Assembly (NCBI GenBank): GCA_017871115.1
Contig: JAFCIZ010000007.1
Span: forward strand, 1,674,001-1,738,000
Source of the DNA: Cunninghamella blakesleeana
Taxonomy: Eukaryota > Mucoromycota > Mucoromycetes > Mucorales > Cunninghamellaceae
Direction: 5' to 3'
DNA length: 64,000 nt
Shown: positions 23,825 to 36,464 of the stretch, one piece after another
Layout of the letters: each line of letters starts with the position of its first letter
Numbering within the stretch: position 1 is the stretch's first letter
Made by a program: the position numbers and the translations under genes
Notes under the pieces: model-generated
Databases searched by the model: none
Told to the model about the DNA's origin: nothing
The model's input: only the letters and a program-made list of their open reading frames with translations

Positions 23825-24590
23825 TTATGGTTGTTGTTTTAATTTTCCAAAAGCCAGTAAAGCTTCGATTTCATCAAAAGAAAGATGTTGTTGTTGTTCT
23901 TTTTGATCAAGAGGGGATTGATCAATAGGATGACATAAATCAGCAATAGATAACCTTCGACGATGATATACCCAATGGTCATTATGTTGTGGATGTGGCA
24001 AATTTTCTTTTGGTTCATCTAATTCTTCATCGTCATCCGAAGAATCTATAGACGAAGATGTTAATGAGATAGGTGATGTTAAACCTAGAGAGATTTGATT
24101 GGGTTCCATTAATACAATTTTATCATGGTATTCTTGTTCTTGTTCGCGAGAAGAATGGGAATTAGGGTTAGAATGGTTATTATTATGTGACGATAGGGAC
24201 GAATCTTTATGATAAAGTCGCTTCATAATAGTAGATGTTGAAGTATGGTTATGTTCATGGTTATTAAAAGAAGATGAGTTATTATTATAAAGTTCTCTAC
24301 GTCGATGAGTTTGTGTATGTTGCATCATATTATCAAACCTTGAGAACGTTTTGTTACATTCTGGTACAATACATTGAAATGGTTTTTCACCTGTATGTTT
24401 TCTAAAAAATAAAGTTAAACGGTGAGCTTTTTTTTTTTTCTTGTTAAAACAATAATTATAATAATAATTTATTATAGTTTTACCTGATGTGTCGTGCAAG
24501 ATGTTCTCCTCGAGTAAAAACCATTTTACAATCACCATAACCTGTACAATAAAATAATCTTCCTGTTCGTGTTTTTTTATTAGCAGTCAT
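23825..24590 (-). CDS. C2H2 zinc-finger transcription factor
   Basis: Two exons (24484-24590 and 23825-24401) join to 227 residues; the intron splits the linker between the fingers. Two adjacent fingers lie at about residues 12-59: [22 protein letters not shown], interrupted here only by its own metal ligands, and [25 protein letters not shown], joined by RKHTGEKP. Paired fingers with FTRxEHLxRH and [13 protein letters not shown] resemble the stress and nutrient regulators Usv1/Rgm1/Rsv-type of yeasts. A short conserved-looking motif, RLSIADLC, lies near residue 193, in an otherwise Ser/Asn/His/acidic disordered tail. DNA binding in the nucleus is inferred from family; targets are unknown. 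ATG 24590 is used because the upstream frame is low-complexity Lys/Phe. Confidence 0.85.
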
Positions 24591-25612
24591 ATTTAATTTA
24601 AAGTGAAATTGATAAAAAGAAAAAAAAAAGAGAAAAGAAAGAGAAAGAAGAAAAAAAAGGGGAGAAAAGGTCTTTCTTTTTTTTTTTATACCCAAAAAAA
24701 AAAAAAGGACAGGGGGGAGATGGAAAAAAACTATTTTAAGGAGATTACCAGAACAATAAATAAATAAAAATGGCATGAATCATGCGACATTTTTTTTATT
24801 TGGTTTGGTTCTTTCTTTTTGGTTCTGTTCCTGAGAAAACATAGTTTCACGACCACTTTAATAGAACCAGTAGTAAGATTGGTCTCTCTTTTTTTTTCTT
24901 TTTTTTTTAAATAAAAGTGGTTAGCCAATTTTTTCATAGGTTCACTTTTTCATATTCCTCTTTTTTATTTTATTTTCTCTTATCTCTTTTTAACTATAAC
25001 AAAAAAAAAAAAAAAAAAAAAACGAAAGTGATAATTAAAAAAGGTCTTTTTCTTTTTTTTTTCCTCGGAGTTGATAAAAAAGGTAGATTTCTTTTGGTTT
25101 ATTTGTTTTCATCTAAATTAGTCAGATGGGTAAAATCTTAAAAAAAAAGCGAGAAATATATATATATATATATATATATTTATTATATCATTATTATTAT
25201 TACTATTTTTTTAGGTTCGAGAAAAAAAAAAAAAAGAAAAAAAATTGACGTCGGAGTTGTCGAATCATTATTTTTATGTGGTTTGACCATACATCTTATC
25301 ACATTTCATACTAAAGGAACTAAAAATTACTATACTATGATTTTTAAACTATTTTAGTAAAAAATAACAACTTTCAAAATGACGTATAATAAAAATAACG
25401 ATAGTGGTTTATCAATTAAAAAAAAAAAAAAACGTAAACTGCAATACCCTTTATCTATATTAGTTAATACCCGACTACTATGTTATATAAAAAAGAGAAA
25501 CCCAAGTTTTAAACAGCTATTGTTTTTCAACGATGTTTTATAAAACAAAATAAAAAAATATAAACAATGATATATTTATTTATTTATTGTTTATTTTGAC
25601 TTTTACTTAATT
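24591..25612. other. Divergent intergenic region
   Basis: Between the zinc-finger gene (-) and the F-box/zinc-finger/DUSP gene (+). Contains long poly-A and poly-T runs and (AT)n at 25157-25180. Open frames here are homopolymer artefacts. Presumed to hold both promoters. Confidence 0.5.
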
Positions 25613-26960
25613 ATGAAATTAAATCAACTTCCAAATGAAATTATACTTTGTATACTTAGTCAATTGCCGTCGCATCATGTGAGGTTTTTTTTACAAACAT
25701 GTCGTTGCTTTTATACATTAAGATATGATGACGATTTTTGGAGATGTTTAATAGCAATGAAGTATGGAATTAATTATCGCCATCCTTCACTTTCTTGGTA
25801 TCAATTGGCCATTTCAAATGAAATCAATATAATGTGTCCTCATTTATATAATCCTTGGCATTATCCAAATCATCATATAATTGATCAATTGTCTTTTATT
25901 ATTCAATCGAAAAATAATAGGAAGAATATATGCTGCAATTCATCCTCTTCGTCTTCTTCTTTTGGGATATGTTTATATCCCTCTTGTCATTACTTGGGTA
26001 AATAAATAAACAGATAAATAATAAAAATAAGGAGGAAAAAAAAAGTTTATATTTTATCATTTTTTTCAAATGTCATCATCATGCATTCATATATGTCATT
26101 ATTACAATTTTTTTTAAGGATGTGGCGATGTCTTTTTTAAAGATAAGCAGAAAGATTCAGGTCATCTATTTCAGCATTATCAATCAACACATCATTCTTT
26201 AATATTAAAGGTATCCAATATTAATTATTTAGAAATGTGGTGTTATACTTGTAACCGTCCGGTAATAAGATAAATTCATATTTATAAATAGATATAGATA
26301 TATGGGTGTAATTTTTTTTTTTTTTTATTAAATTTAAATCAAACTATTTTTCTTTTAATAATAATAATAGTTAGGTTATTGGGGTACAGCTAATGATAAA
26401 ATAAAATTAGCATCGAGTGAAATATATATGGTAAGACAATGGATGCAGTATATTCTTTGGTCTATCACCTTACCTTCATCCCCTCATCATCATAATGCAT
26501 CCAGGCAATTAATATTACATAAACAAAGACAATTGGAATTACAATTATTATTTTCAACTTCAGAAACACCTTGTTATTTTTTAGATAGTCAATGGTTTTA
26601 CTCTTGGATGAAATCGCTTGTTCAAATAAAAGAAGGAGAATCCAAAAACATTAATTATCCTTTATCAATATCTCCACAACATGATTTTTTTTTCAATCAA
26701 CAAACTCATGCCTTAAAACCTCATTTAAAATTAAATCTTCATTTTGTATTGGTTACTAGTCAAATTTATTGTTATATTCAACGTATTTATGGTATTAATG
26801 GACCTACTATTCATAAAGGTATATAATGATTATTATTATTATTATTTTTACAAGGTATTTACATGTTTTATTCTTTATTTTATATTAAATAGATGAATTA
26901 ATTGGGAAACCAGAATATCTACCTATATTAGATCAAATAGATAATAGTATTATAGATTGA
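25613..26960 (+). CDS. F-box protein with UBP-type zinc finger and DUSP-like region
   Basis: Four exons (25613-25997, 26119-26261, 26371-26818, 26893-26960) join to 347 residues. Residues 4-45 form an F-box (LPNEIILCILSQLP, CRCFYTL, FWR). Residues about 117-190 look like a ZnF-UBP domain: CLYPSC, CGD, HLFQHYQSTHH, then WCYTCNRPLGYWG after the exon 2/3 junction. This is the Cys/His order of ubiquitin-tail-binding fingers. Residues about 245-330 contain CYFLDSQWFYSWMKSL and IYGINGPTIHKDEL, similar to the DUSP domain of ubiquitin-specific proteases. No protease Cys or His box is present. A non-catalytic SCF adaptor that recognises free ubiquitin or ubiquitinated substrates is inferred. Domain order F-box, ZnF-UBP, DUSP is uncommon. 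Confidence 0.72.
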
Positions 26961-27050
26961 CTTTATTTTTAGTTAATTTTCCTATAAACTCTTCTAATAC
27001 ATATAGACTTATTTTGTAGCGCTTGGTTTTTTCATTCTTTTTAGTAATTG

Positions 27051-27091
<41 letters not shown>

Positions 27092-27226
27092 CCCCTTATT
27101 TTTTTCTATTGTTTTTTTCAATAATATATTTTTATATAAATATAAATATAAATAACCGTCATTTTAGTAATTATATAATTGCATAAACTCTAATAAAAAA
27201 AACTGGATTTTGATTTTACATTCTAA
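26961..27226. other. Short gene-free gap with (AT)n run
   Basis: 3' flank of the F-box/zinc-finger gene, with an (AT)n tract at 27055-27087. Nothing else seen. Confidence 0.5.
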
Positions 27227-28644
27227 AGCAGTAATGCTTTTTGTTCTCGAACTTGAATAAAAGCACGGGCTATAAAAAAAAAGTTTAAAAATATAGAAAT
27301 CTACCGTTCTAATCTAATGTTTCGAAATTATTGTCTTAAATATTCTATTTTATTACTTAAAGTGAGTATAAGCGTGAGACAAAACGGATTCACCCTTTTT
27401 CTAATACTATTTTATAACCATTGGGTATAGTAAGAATCACCTCATGAAAAATGGACCAATTGACGAGCTTTTTTTTTTTTTCTTTCTTTCTTTAGTTTAT
27501 AATACTTTGAGAACATTCTAAGATAAAAATAATTATATTTATATTCGGATATATATTACAAGTATGTACTTATTTCCAAGCGCCAATTTATTATCGTTAG
27601 TACTAGGAAGAAAAAAGAGTGTTCTTGGACAACAATGCCAAACATGTGGCACCATATGATTTGATTTTAAAACTTGGAACTTGCTTATTAAGAAGATTTT
27701 GACCACCTTAATTGATATTTGGCGTTATCATTGTTACTATACTGTTTACTAAAGTTTATAAAATGAATGATTTGCCGCTAAATAACAAATATAAATAAAT
27801 AAAATACTATATTAAATATAAACCCTATTAACTTGTTTTTATCAATATTCTTATATGTTTTTATAAATTTATAAACTTATATTGCTTGCCAAATATGCAA
27901 AGATCCATTTGATGATAATGAGGGCTTTCCATTTACATATAAAATGGGATCAACCTGGCCTTTTTTTTTATTGCCATTATGTTTATCGTTTCCATTATTG
28001 TCTTAGATTTTATAGTCAATTGATGGATTGTCTCATTTTCATTTACTATGATAAGGATAGGACAAACGTCGGTTATATAATTAAATTGGGTATTTGCACT
28101 TGATCAACTCGACATTATAAACAAAAACAAATAAGTAAACAAACCAAAACAAATATATAAATATATAAATATATAAATAAACAATAGAACGGTTTAGATT
28201 ATGAAAGAAGGTTAAACTTTATTATCTTTATGAGTTACATAAAATTTATATAGTAATAACAGGTGAAAGATTATATTTTTTTCAATAGATTAATTGTGTT
28301 CCATACCTATTTATTATTATTTGAAAGAGATAAATTATATTATTATTGATATTAACTATATAGATAAAAATAAAATAAAATATATAAATATTTTTTTAAA
28401 CAACTTGCCAAAATAAGATAGCTATACACCATCTCTCCTCCTCCTCCTCCTTACCCCCCCCCCAAAAAAAAAAAAAATATTAAAAAGTAGTGATAGTCTT
28501 TTTTTTTTTTTTCATGTGAATTTATATTATTTTAATTATTATATTTACAAAAGGTAAATAAAAACTAAAATAGATAATTGTGTTAGCAATGAACGAATCC
28601 TCAATCAAAGATTTAAAGAGAATTTTTTATATAAATAATCTAAA

Positions 28645-28677
<33 letters not shown>

Positions 28678-28952
28678 CGTGTGAATATACAAGTAAAGAT
28701 AACTATTATTCTATTATTATTAGATAATTTTTTTTTATTTCATATTTGATTTCATTTTTATATTATGTTTTCTTAATCTATAACCTATTGTTTTAAAAAG
28801 ATAAGTAAAGATAGTCAATAGAATAGGATGTATACTAAAATAAAACCAATAATAGATTTCAATATCTCCATACGTAGTGATCAAGGAAAAAAAATGATAA
28901 TCTTATGATAAAATGAATATGGAATCAATCTAAAAAACTGTAGACCCCCTCC

Positions 28953-28988
<36 letters not shown>

Positions 28989-29600
28989 GACGATTGGTAA
29001 TTCCATCCCATTATATTGTATTATTATAATCTTCGTGTTTTATTTTTTCAATATCATCTTCCATTAAGTTTAGTATTATCATTGTTATTGTTGTTATTGT
29101 TTCTTTTTTTGGAATAATACGGAAGATCGATTTTATATGATAAGCAAAAATTTGATAAAATATCGTGTCGTAGCTGTACCACCATATACTTTACAAGTTA
29201 ATACTATAGATTAATAAAAGTAAAACAGATAAGAAATAAAAGATAGTAGTGTTTAAGCGATTCAATCCTTTTCCCGTTTAATAACATTTAAAATTGAACC
29301 AGTAGAGATATCATCTTTATCATCAATAGACAATAAAGTTTTTGTTGTAGTTATTGTTTCGTGCTGGTGATATCTAGAGCGCAGATAGCATGGATTACTA
29401 GTTGGTGGTTGCTTTGTTATTTAAGAGGAATGTACATGAACATAAATATTATCTCAATAAAACAATACATTTTTACTGTGTTTATTACCCATTACAAGTA
29501 AATATTGGCTAACAAAATGATACTTGACGTTTAATTATAATTATTACTGATTCCATTATCGTTTGATATTTAGTTATTGTGATCAAACTTTATCAAATCA
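27227..29600 (-). pseudogene. Decayed C-terminal half of an ABC exporter (copy 2)
   Basis: Reading the minus strand from 29600 to 27227, this stretch aligns by eye with the C-terminal part of the neighbouring relic (about 31015-33600). Shared landmarks: CCATATGATTTGATTT (27653 and 31451), TTTGCACTTGA with CGA.ATTATAAA (28093 and 31908), and a stretch containing ATCGATTTTA plus a GTTGTGC/GCTGTACC box (29125-29190 and 33029-33110). The left end encodes IARAFIQVRE, the segment before Walker B in ABC ATPases. The Walker A position is destroyed and stops are frequent. It is an older or faster-decaying duplicate of the copy to its right, in tandem orientation. Confidence 0.65.
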
Positions 29601-30366
29601 ATAAATTGATCCATTTATATCAAAATAGACTTATGCTTTTTTTAAAATAAATAATTAGAATGTGATTTTTCTTTTACTTTTGTGCAATAATAACCGTAGC
29701 TTTTTCCCAAAGTGTATATATAATAATATCAAAAAACATTTTTATCTAAAAAAAAAAGATAGAGTGTGAGAAAATTAATTTTTTTTTTGACTTGATGTGG
29801 TAGGTTATTATCGCCATTTTAATTTTTTTTTTTTTTTGTAAAAAGTATTTTTATTTAAACAGAGGAAAGAAATAAAATCTTTTAATAAGGTATTACTATA
29901 CACTTAAATATTAATACATGTACATATATGAGCTAAAGTAGTATAAATGATTGTTTTTTTTTTTTTTTTACCAAATAAAAATTATGCAATATTGTTTTAT
30001 CATTTTTGGTTCTTAATTATAATAAATCAATCAGTAAAGTTATTTTTAGAGGAATATATATATATATATATATATATACTTTTTACTTTTGTTCCCATTA
30101 CTGTTTTATAAAGCAAATAAAGCAGAGTAAATATTGATACTAGCTATATTTAAATTCTAAAGAAAATTTGACAATCGTTAACCAGATCAAAATATAGCTG
30201 TAGATTCAGCTACAGAAAATTACATAAAAAGGTAATAAAACATTTAAAAAATAACATAAAAATTACTATCGACCGTACTAGAATATCAAAAACCATGAGT
30301 TAGCGGCAATTATAATATATATTTTTTTATAAACAATGATGGAATGGCTTTAATTAAAAAATTTAT

Positions 30367-30403
<37 letters not shown>

Positions 30404-30715
30404 CTTATTGTTATTTCAATTATGTTAATAGAATTCTCTGTTGGTATCAAAAATAATAATACAGTCAACAAAAGAAGTAATACAATATAATGGAAAATTT
30501 GCAAAAGTACCATCATCATTAAATATATATGTTTTAACATCCTACTGCTGTTTTTTTAGCATTATTCATAAATTATCATTTTTACTATTTTAATTATCAA
30601 TGTCTTTTATTTAAAAAAACAAAATACTCTATACGACAAGCTCATGTTAAGACAAATATATCAATTTTTTAATTTCATTATTGTTATTATTATTTTAGTT
30701 GTAATTTTCCAAAAT
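29601..30715. other. Gene-free stretch between ABC relics
   Basis: AT-rich with (AT)n at 30055-30080 and 30372-30401 and several poly-T runs. No coding signal recognised. May include remains of the 3' end of copy 1. Confidence 0.4.
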
Positions 30716-33700
30716 GATTTTTTTCTATTATTATTCCATTTTCTAATACATATAATTGATCTGTAGCACTTGTTAGTAAAGAATGATTGGGTACCATTAG
30801 TATAGATTGGCCTTTATTGACAAGTTTTTTTTAATAACTGATGAATGTTTAAAGCTCCTTTTTCTATTCATTTAGATAAAGAATTAAAACATAAATAAAA
30901 AATTATTTTCTAGTGGATAATATATTTGTATGGTCTTTTTAATATGTATAAAATATATAACAACCGTTTTTACATACCACCTATAGCAGTTATTATATCA
31001 TATATTAATAATAATTTTGGTTCTCGAACTAGTGCTAGTGCTAAAAAAAAAAAAAATAAACTATTTTGGATTGTCTGAAAGTCCATATTTTATTTTAAAT
31101 TTATTATTTAAAATTTTATTTACCTAATTCAAGTAATTGTTGTTGGCCATGGGATAAAGGAGACCCATTACATTCTAATATAGTATCGTAACCTTTGTGT
31201 AGAGAAAGGATGGTATTATGTAAATTGACCAATTTACATATTTTTTCTATTTGGTTGCTATGGATACTTTTAGAAAATTCTAAAATAAAATTAATTTTGA
31301 TATTTTAATATATCATTTTTTTTTTAATAAAATATTCATGTATATATGTAGATTTAAATGTATTTATTACCTGATAAAATAGCAATGTTATTACGAATAC
31401 TAATAGGAAAAAATTGAGATCCTTGATCAACAATATCAAACTTGTGGCGCCATATGATTTGATTTGAACTTGGTGTTTGACCATTGAAAAGAATATGACC
31501 TTCTTGAATCATATCGTGTTTCGTAGTACCATATGTGCTTAATAAGGTTTGTAGAACTACTGATTTGCCACTCCCACTAAAATGTAAATATAAACAAAAA
31601 TTATATATTAATTATTATTCTAATATTTGTGTTTACATATATTATTTATTTATTTATTTATTTATATTTACCTTTTACCCATTATGCCTATCCATTTGCC
31701 TTAAGAAATATAAGTCGATACGTTTGATAGTAAAACTCTTTCACTTGTTCATAGTTTAATATTAGATATTTCAGCAACACAAATAGAATCGACCTTATCG
31801 TCCTTTTTTTTTACGATTACCGATGTTGAAGGGATTGCATCATTTTTATTATCTGTAGGCAATAATGAGAATGAAAAAATACTCTCTCTATATCATTAAA
31901 TTGTATTTTTGCACTTGACCAAGTCGAAACTATAAATATAAATAAAAAAATAAATATAAACAAAAATAAATATATAAATATAATAATCATTTAAAATATA
32001 TGCATATATATATATATATAAATCATTCAGCTTATTTGTAGTTTAAACTTTTGAGTTACACATTATACTAAAACTTGATAAAATCTATACAGTAATGGCG
32101 AACTAAGAATCATATTCTCTACTAAGGATTAGTTATGTTCCGTACCTACATTTTAGTTTTTTTTTAAAAAATTGAAATATAACATAACAAACCATTTAGT
32201 ATAATTATATATATTTAAAAAATAAAACAAAGATATAAATTTTTTTTTTTAAAACGACGTACCAAAACAAGGTGACTATAAAACATTCACCCGACAGAAT
32301 AAAAAAAAAAATTAGTGATGCTCTTTTTATTTCGTGAGAATTTGTGTTACTTTCTTTCCAATTGTATATATTGTATTCTTAACCATACATTGTATTTTAA
32401 CTTTTGTGAAATAGGGTATACTTTGAAGCAAACCAAAATGTAAACTAATATAGGTAATAAATTTATAAGCCAATTGTAAATTTAAATTGAGTGATTTATT
32501 CATTTTCTGTAAAAAATGAGTTCTTAATCCTGACATATAAATAGTATTTTTAGTATAAATAATCCAAAAAATAAAAATTAAATTATACACATAAAAATGT
32601 GTAGAATATAAATAAATAAAAACAAATAATCGTGATTTTATTATATTTACATAGTAGTTGATTCTATTTTTTGCCTCATGAAGGATTTCATTAGTTGATG
32701 GTTTCATGATTTATACGTTGCTATGTATTTTTTATGATTAATTCTTTTAATAAAATAAGCAAAGGCGGTTAAATAAAATAGAATACCAAAAGAAACCAAT
32801 GCAAGTTTGCAACATGTTAATAACAAAAAAATGATATTAATCAAGATGATCAAAGAAGAGACCAATAATTCGTTGATATAGTGAGTAAAGAACTAGCCTA
32901 AAACCATAGGAACGTTTTGAACTAATTGGTCATTCTATTGTGTTGTATACTTGCATTCTTTTTTTTCATTATCGCTCTATATTAGTTTAGTTCTATCAGT
33001 TTTATTGTATATTTCAATTCTTATTTTAGAATAAGATCAGAAATCGATTTTAGTTGTCGATAAAAAAACAACTCACAACATATCATTCTGAAGTTGTGCT
33101 ACCGTAGATTTAATTGAAATACGCTAATATCATTGATTAAAAGAAATAATTGTACTTTTTATAATAGTAAGGCTGACGAATAATAATAAATTTTGATGAA
33201 TAAATAGTTTGGGTTGTATCATATCATTATCATTGCTGTTATTACTGGTGTTACTTCCTTTAGCAATAATTGAGTGGTAGCAAAAAATAGAGTTACTGTT
33301 ATAGTGAAATTAGGAAATGTAATAGCTCGGAGAATAATTGAAATATAAAGAATAAGATTACAGTACCATATAAACGTTTATATTTCAAAAGATAAATTGT
33401 CCATTTAAATCGATGTAGTTTTTCTTATTTTTTTCCTTTTTCAATATCACATAAGGTTGAATCACTAATGATATTTTTTTCATTGTGAGTAGAAGGTTGG
33501 TTTTTTGTTGATGATATTGTTGCAGCTGTTGTACTACAGAAATTATGATTAAATTGTAAGTAGCACTATTTACTAGATAATGAGTCAAATCGAGGTGGTG
33601 ATTGGGGTATTGTTTTAGATGGATGATCATGAATGCAAATATTATTTTGGTAAAAGAATTCATTTTGATTATATTGATTATTCATTAAAGCAAGTATTGG

Positions 33701-36036
33701 TTGACGAATCTCTTCTAAAATTTTTATTTTTATTATTATCATTATTGCTATTGCTGCATTGGTTGTTTTACTTACTTTTATCTGATTGAAAAGTTAATTC
33801 ATTCACATCAATGATGTGATCCGTTTAATATAATAATGATTAGGTCTATAAATAGGATAATAAAAAAAAATAATGTTTTTTTATAAACAAATAGAGTATA
33901 ATTATTTCTTACCTATAGTTGATAATAGTAGTTTTTCCTTGACGAAAACACGGAATTGTATCAAATAATATTTTATCAAATTCATCATTAGCTAAAGAAG
34001 TAGGTTCATCTAAATACACGCACACACACACACATATATATATATATATGAACTAATTAGTTAGTAAAGGCGTAATTGTACTTATATTATATCATCTTTC
34101 ATATTTCAGGTTCATTCTTTTTTTTATTATTTCCCCATTAAAAGAATAAAGGGATTTTGAATAATAGCACGAGCAATGGATGACCTGTAAAATTATTATT
34201 AAAAATAATATATATAAACTATAACTAGTTTTATATTTCCTATGTTTATATATTTGTTCTATTAGAATTATTATTATTATTATTATTTACCTATAGCTAA
34301 ACCTTTACTGTTTCTTTTAACTAGTAGATAGTAAATTAGATTGGTCATTTAGAAAAGTAGAATATTTTAATGGAAATTGATTGATATTTTGATGTAGATC
34401 AACATGCTGACATACTTCCATTACTTGATTAATTATCGCACTCCAAAAATTTTATCTTCCAAAAGCAATATTTTCATAAATCGTGTCATTGAAAAATGTG
34501 GAACGGAATTCACAAGGCTAATACTTGTATTATTACTGTTATTATTATTGATATTTATCCCATTAATTAAAATTGTATCTTTATTAGGATTCACCTATTT
34601 TAATACTAATTTAAATAACGTTGATTTCCCACTGCCCACATTGCCATGAATAAGAATTACTTTACCACAAGGTATTTTTAGTTGATATTTTTAAAATGAG
34701 TAGATGGTAATATTGATGATGGGTAACTAAAAAAAATTATTTGAAATTCAATATGACTCATAGTTAATGATGATATTAAGAAAATAGGTGGAGACGAAAA
34801 TGAAGGTGAAGAAAAATCAGATCTTATATTGGTTTGTGGTAAAATGATGGGTAATTTTCTTTGATAAAAATATTAAAAAAGGAAATCTGCTGGTAATCAT
34901 TATTATTTTCTAGCATTAGCGTTCTTTTATGGATATATTTTAGTTGAAGTTGATAATACTGTTCACAAAATTGATATAAACCATTTAATTAGCTACGATT
35001 GGATTCAAACCAAGAAAAAATAGGTTGCAATTTTTGTAGAGAATATATAGAATACAGACAAGAATATAGTACAGCTATTGATTCATTGATAACAAACGAA
35101 GACTTTTGTTGTTATTGACTAGCTAATACTTGATTTTCATTAAGTATAAACTAAAAATAAAAATATCAAAAGTGTTTACAGTAATAATACTTGATCTTGA
35201 AGTAGTATAAAAACACCAGTGACGATGAACTTGTTGGTAAAGATTGTTATTTTGTTGTATTATCAGAAGATAGTTTTGATGATAAGCTAATAGATTTAAA
35301 GTTGTTTCTTTTTTAATCCTTATTGAATAACTTTGGATCTATGTGAACTGATTTCCCACCATTGTTGCTCAAATGAATATGATAATAACGCAAATATTTA
35401 AGTTACTATTAATAAAGCTGAAATCACCAATAAAAAAATTATTGTCAAAAGAATATTATGAATAATACTAATAATTAATATCGCAATACAAGCAGATAAT
35501 ACATCAAAGAACGAGGAAATACATAATATGCCTGTTGTTTTAGGTTTGACAATATCACTAGATTCATATGAATTTTTTAAGAGGAAAAAAAGTGCGGGAA
35601 AAAGTGTTGTTTTTTAAAAAATTATTTACCTAATATAGATAGTATCACTGTCGTCGCCATTTGAATTTTTTTTTTATGCCCGAAGTATCCAACACTTGTA
35701 TGATGATGGATCTTATATTATTTGCCCATCGTTCAGATAAGCATAACCAAAAAAACGTTCAAAGGAAGAAAAAACCAATATAAACCCATCAAGAAAAACA
35801 AAAGAATCAAAAATTAAATTAAATTCTGTGTTGTGATGACTGTGATAATTATTATTACTATTATTATCTGACATGAATTTAAAAAAGTTTGAAACAGAAG
35901 ATATAATTAATGGCTGCGCGAGTCTGGTCAGGATTGAACACCTAACACCTAAAGTGACTAATAGATAGTTTTTATTATCTTGACATAAATACTTTAAGAA
36001 CTTTGGAAATTTGAGGTAGGACCAAATTAGAACCAT
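30716..36036 (-). pseudogene. Decayed full-length ABC exporter (ABCB-like, copy 1)
   Basis: Minus-strand order is TMD1, NBD1, TMD2, NBD2. The N-terminal membrane segment is still readable at 36036-35713 (LGVRCSILTRLAQPLIISS). NBD1 keeps Walker A GNVGSGKST (about 34621-34646), ENIAFGR near 34460, ARAIIQNP near 34165, and Walker B/D-loop LDEPTSLANDEFDK (33985-34017). NBD2 keeps Walker A GSGKS (31562-31578), SIRNNIAIL near 31390, and the signature region LSHGQQQLL (31135-31160). Its Walker B position reads LLLIYDII, lacking the Asp-Glu pair. The H-loop region is near 30790. Frameshifts and stops separate these islands and introns do not rescue a full frame. The family comprises membrane exporters of peptides or drugs (MDR/Ste6 type). 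Assignment to ABCB rather than ABCC rests on ENIAFG and YDT..GSPLS-like motifs. Confidence 0.75.
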
Positions 36037-36464
36037 ATTCTAAGTTTACTTTTACGGACTTTATAACTTTTTTTTCTACTTAAAAAAAATAATTTGCGAA
36101 TTCTAAAATAAAAAGTAGATGCGTACAAAGAGTGGTTTATTGAAAAAAAGAAAAAAAGAAATGAAAGAAAGAGAATTAAATATAAAAAAAAGAATGATAT
36201 TATTTTTTTAAAAAAATTAAACATAATGTTTTCATCTGGTTATATTTTTTTTTTAAAAAAGAGGATAGTGAGTTAAATATAAAATATAATAATCAAATGA
36301 ATATTTATGTGATTAAAATTAAAGTTTTTTTTTCTTCTTTTTCTTTATTCTGAGTTTATTTAATAAATACTGTGCCATTTATTTATAAATAAGTGTTTAA
36401 ATAATGAAAAAAAAATTTTTTTTCTTTCTTTTTTCTCTCTCTTCCTCTACTTATTTATTTTAAA
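36037..36464. other. Gene-free gap, promoter of the membrane protein gene
   Basis: AT-rich, with a pyrimidine tract (TTTCTTTCTTTTTTCTCTCTCTTCC) just before the ATG at 36465, as expected of a fungal core promoter. Confidence 0.5.

Noticed and set aside
24480..24776. Upstream extension of the zinc-finger protein
   Set aside because: The extra residues are Phe/Leu/Lys runs from T- and A-tracts; the ATG at 24590 sits just before the first finger.
35915..35955. tRNA-like string GAGTCTGGTCAGGATTGAAC
   Set aside because: No cloverleaf can be paired around it, and the minus strand reads as the first membrane segment of the ABC relic.
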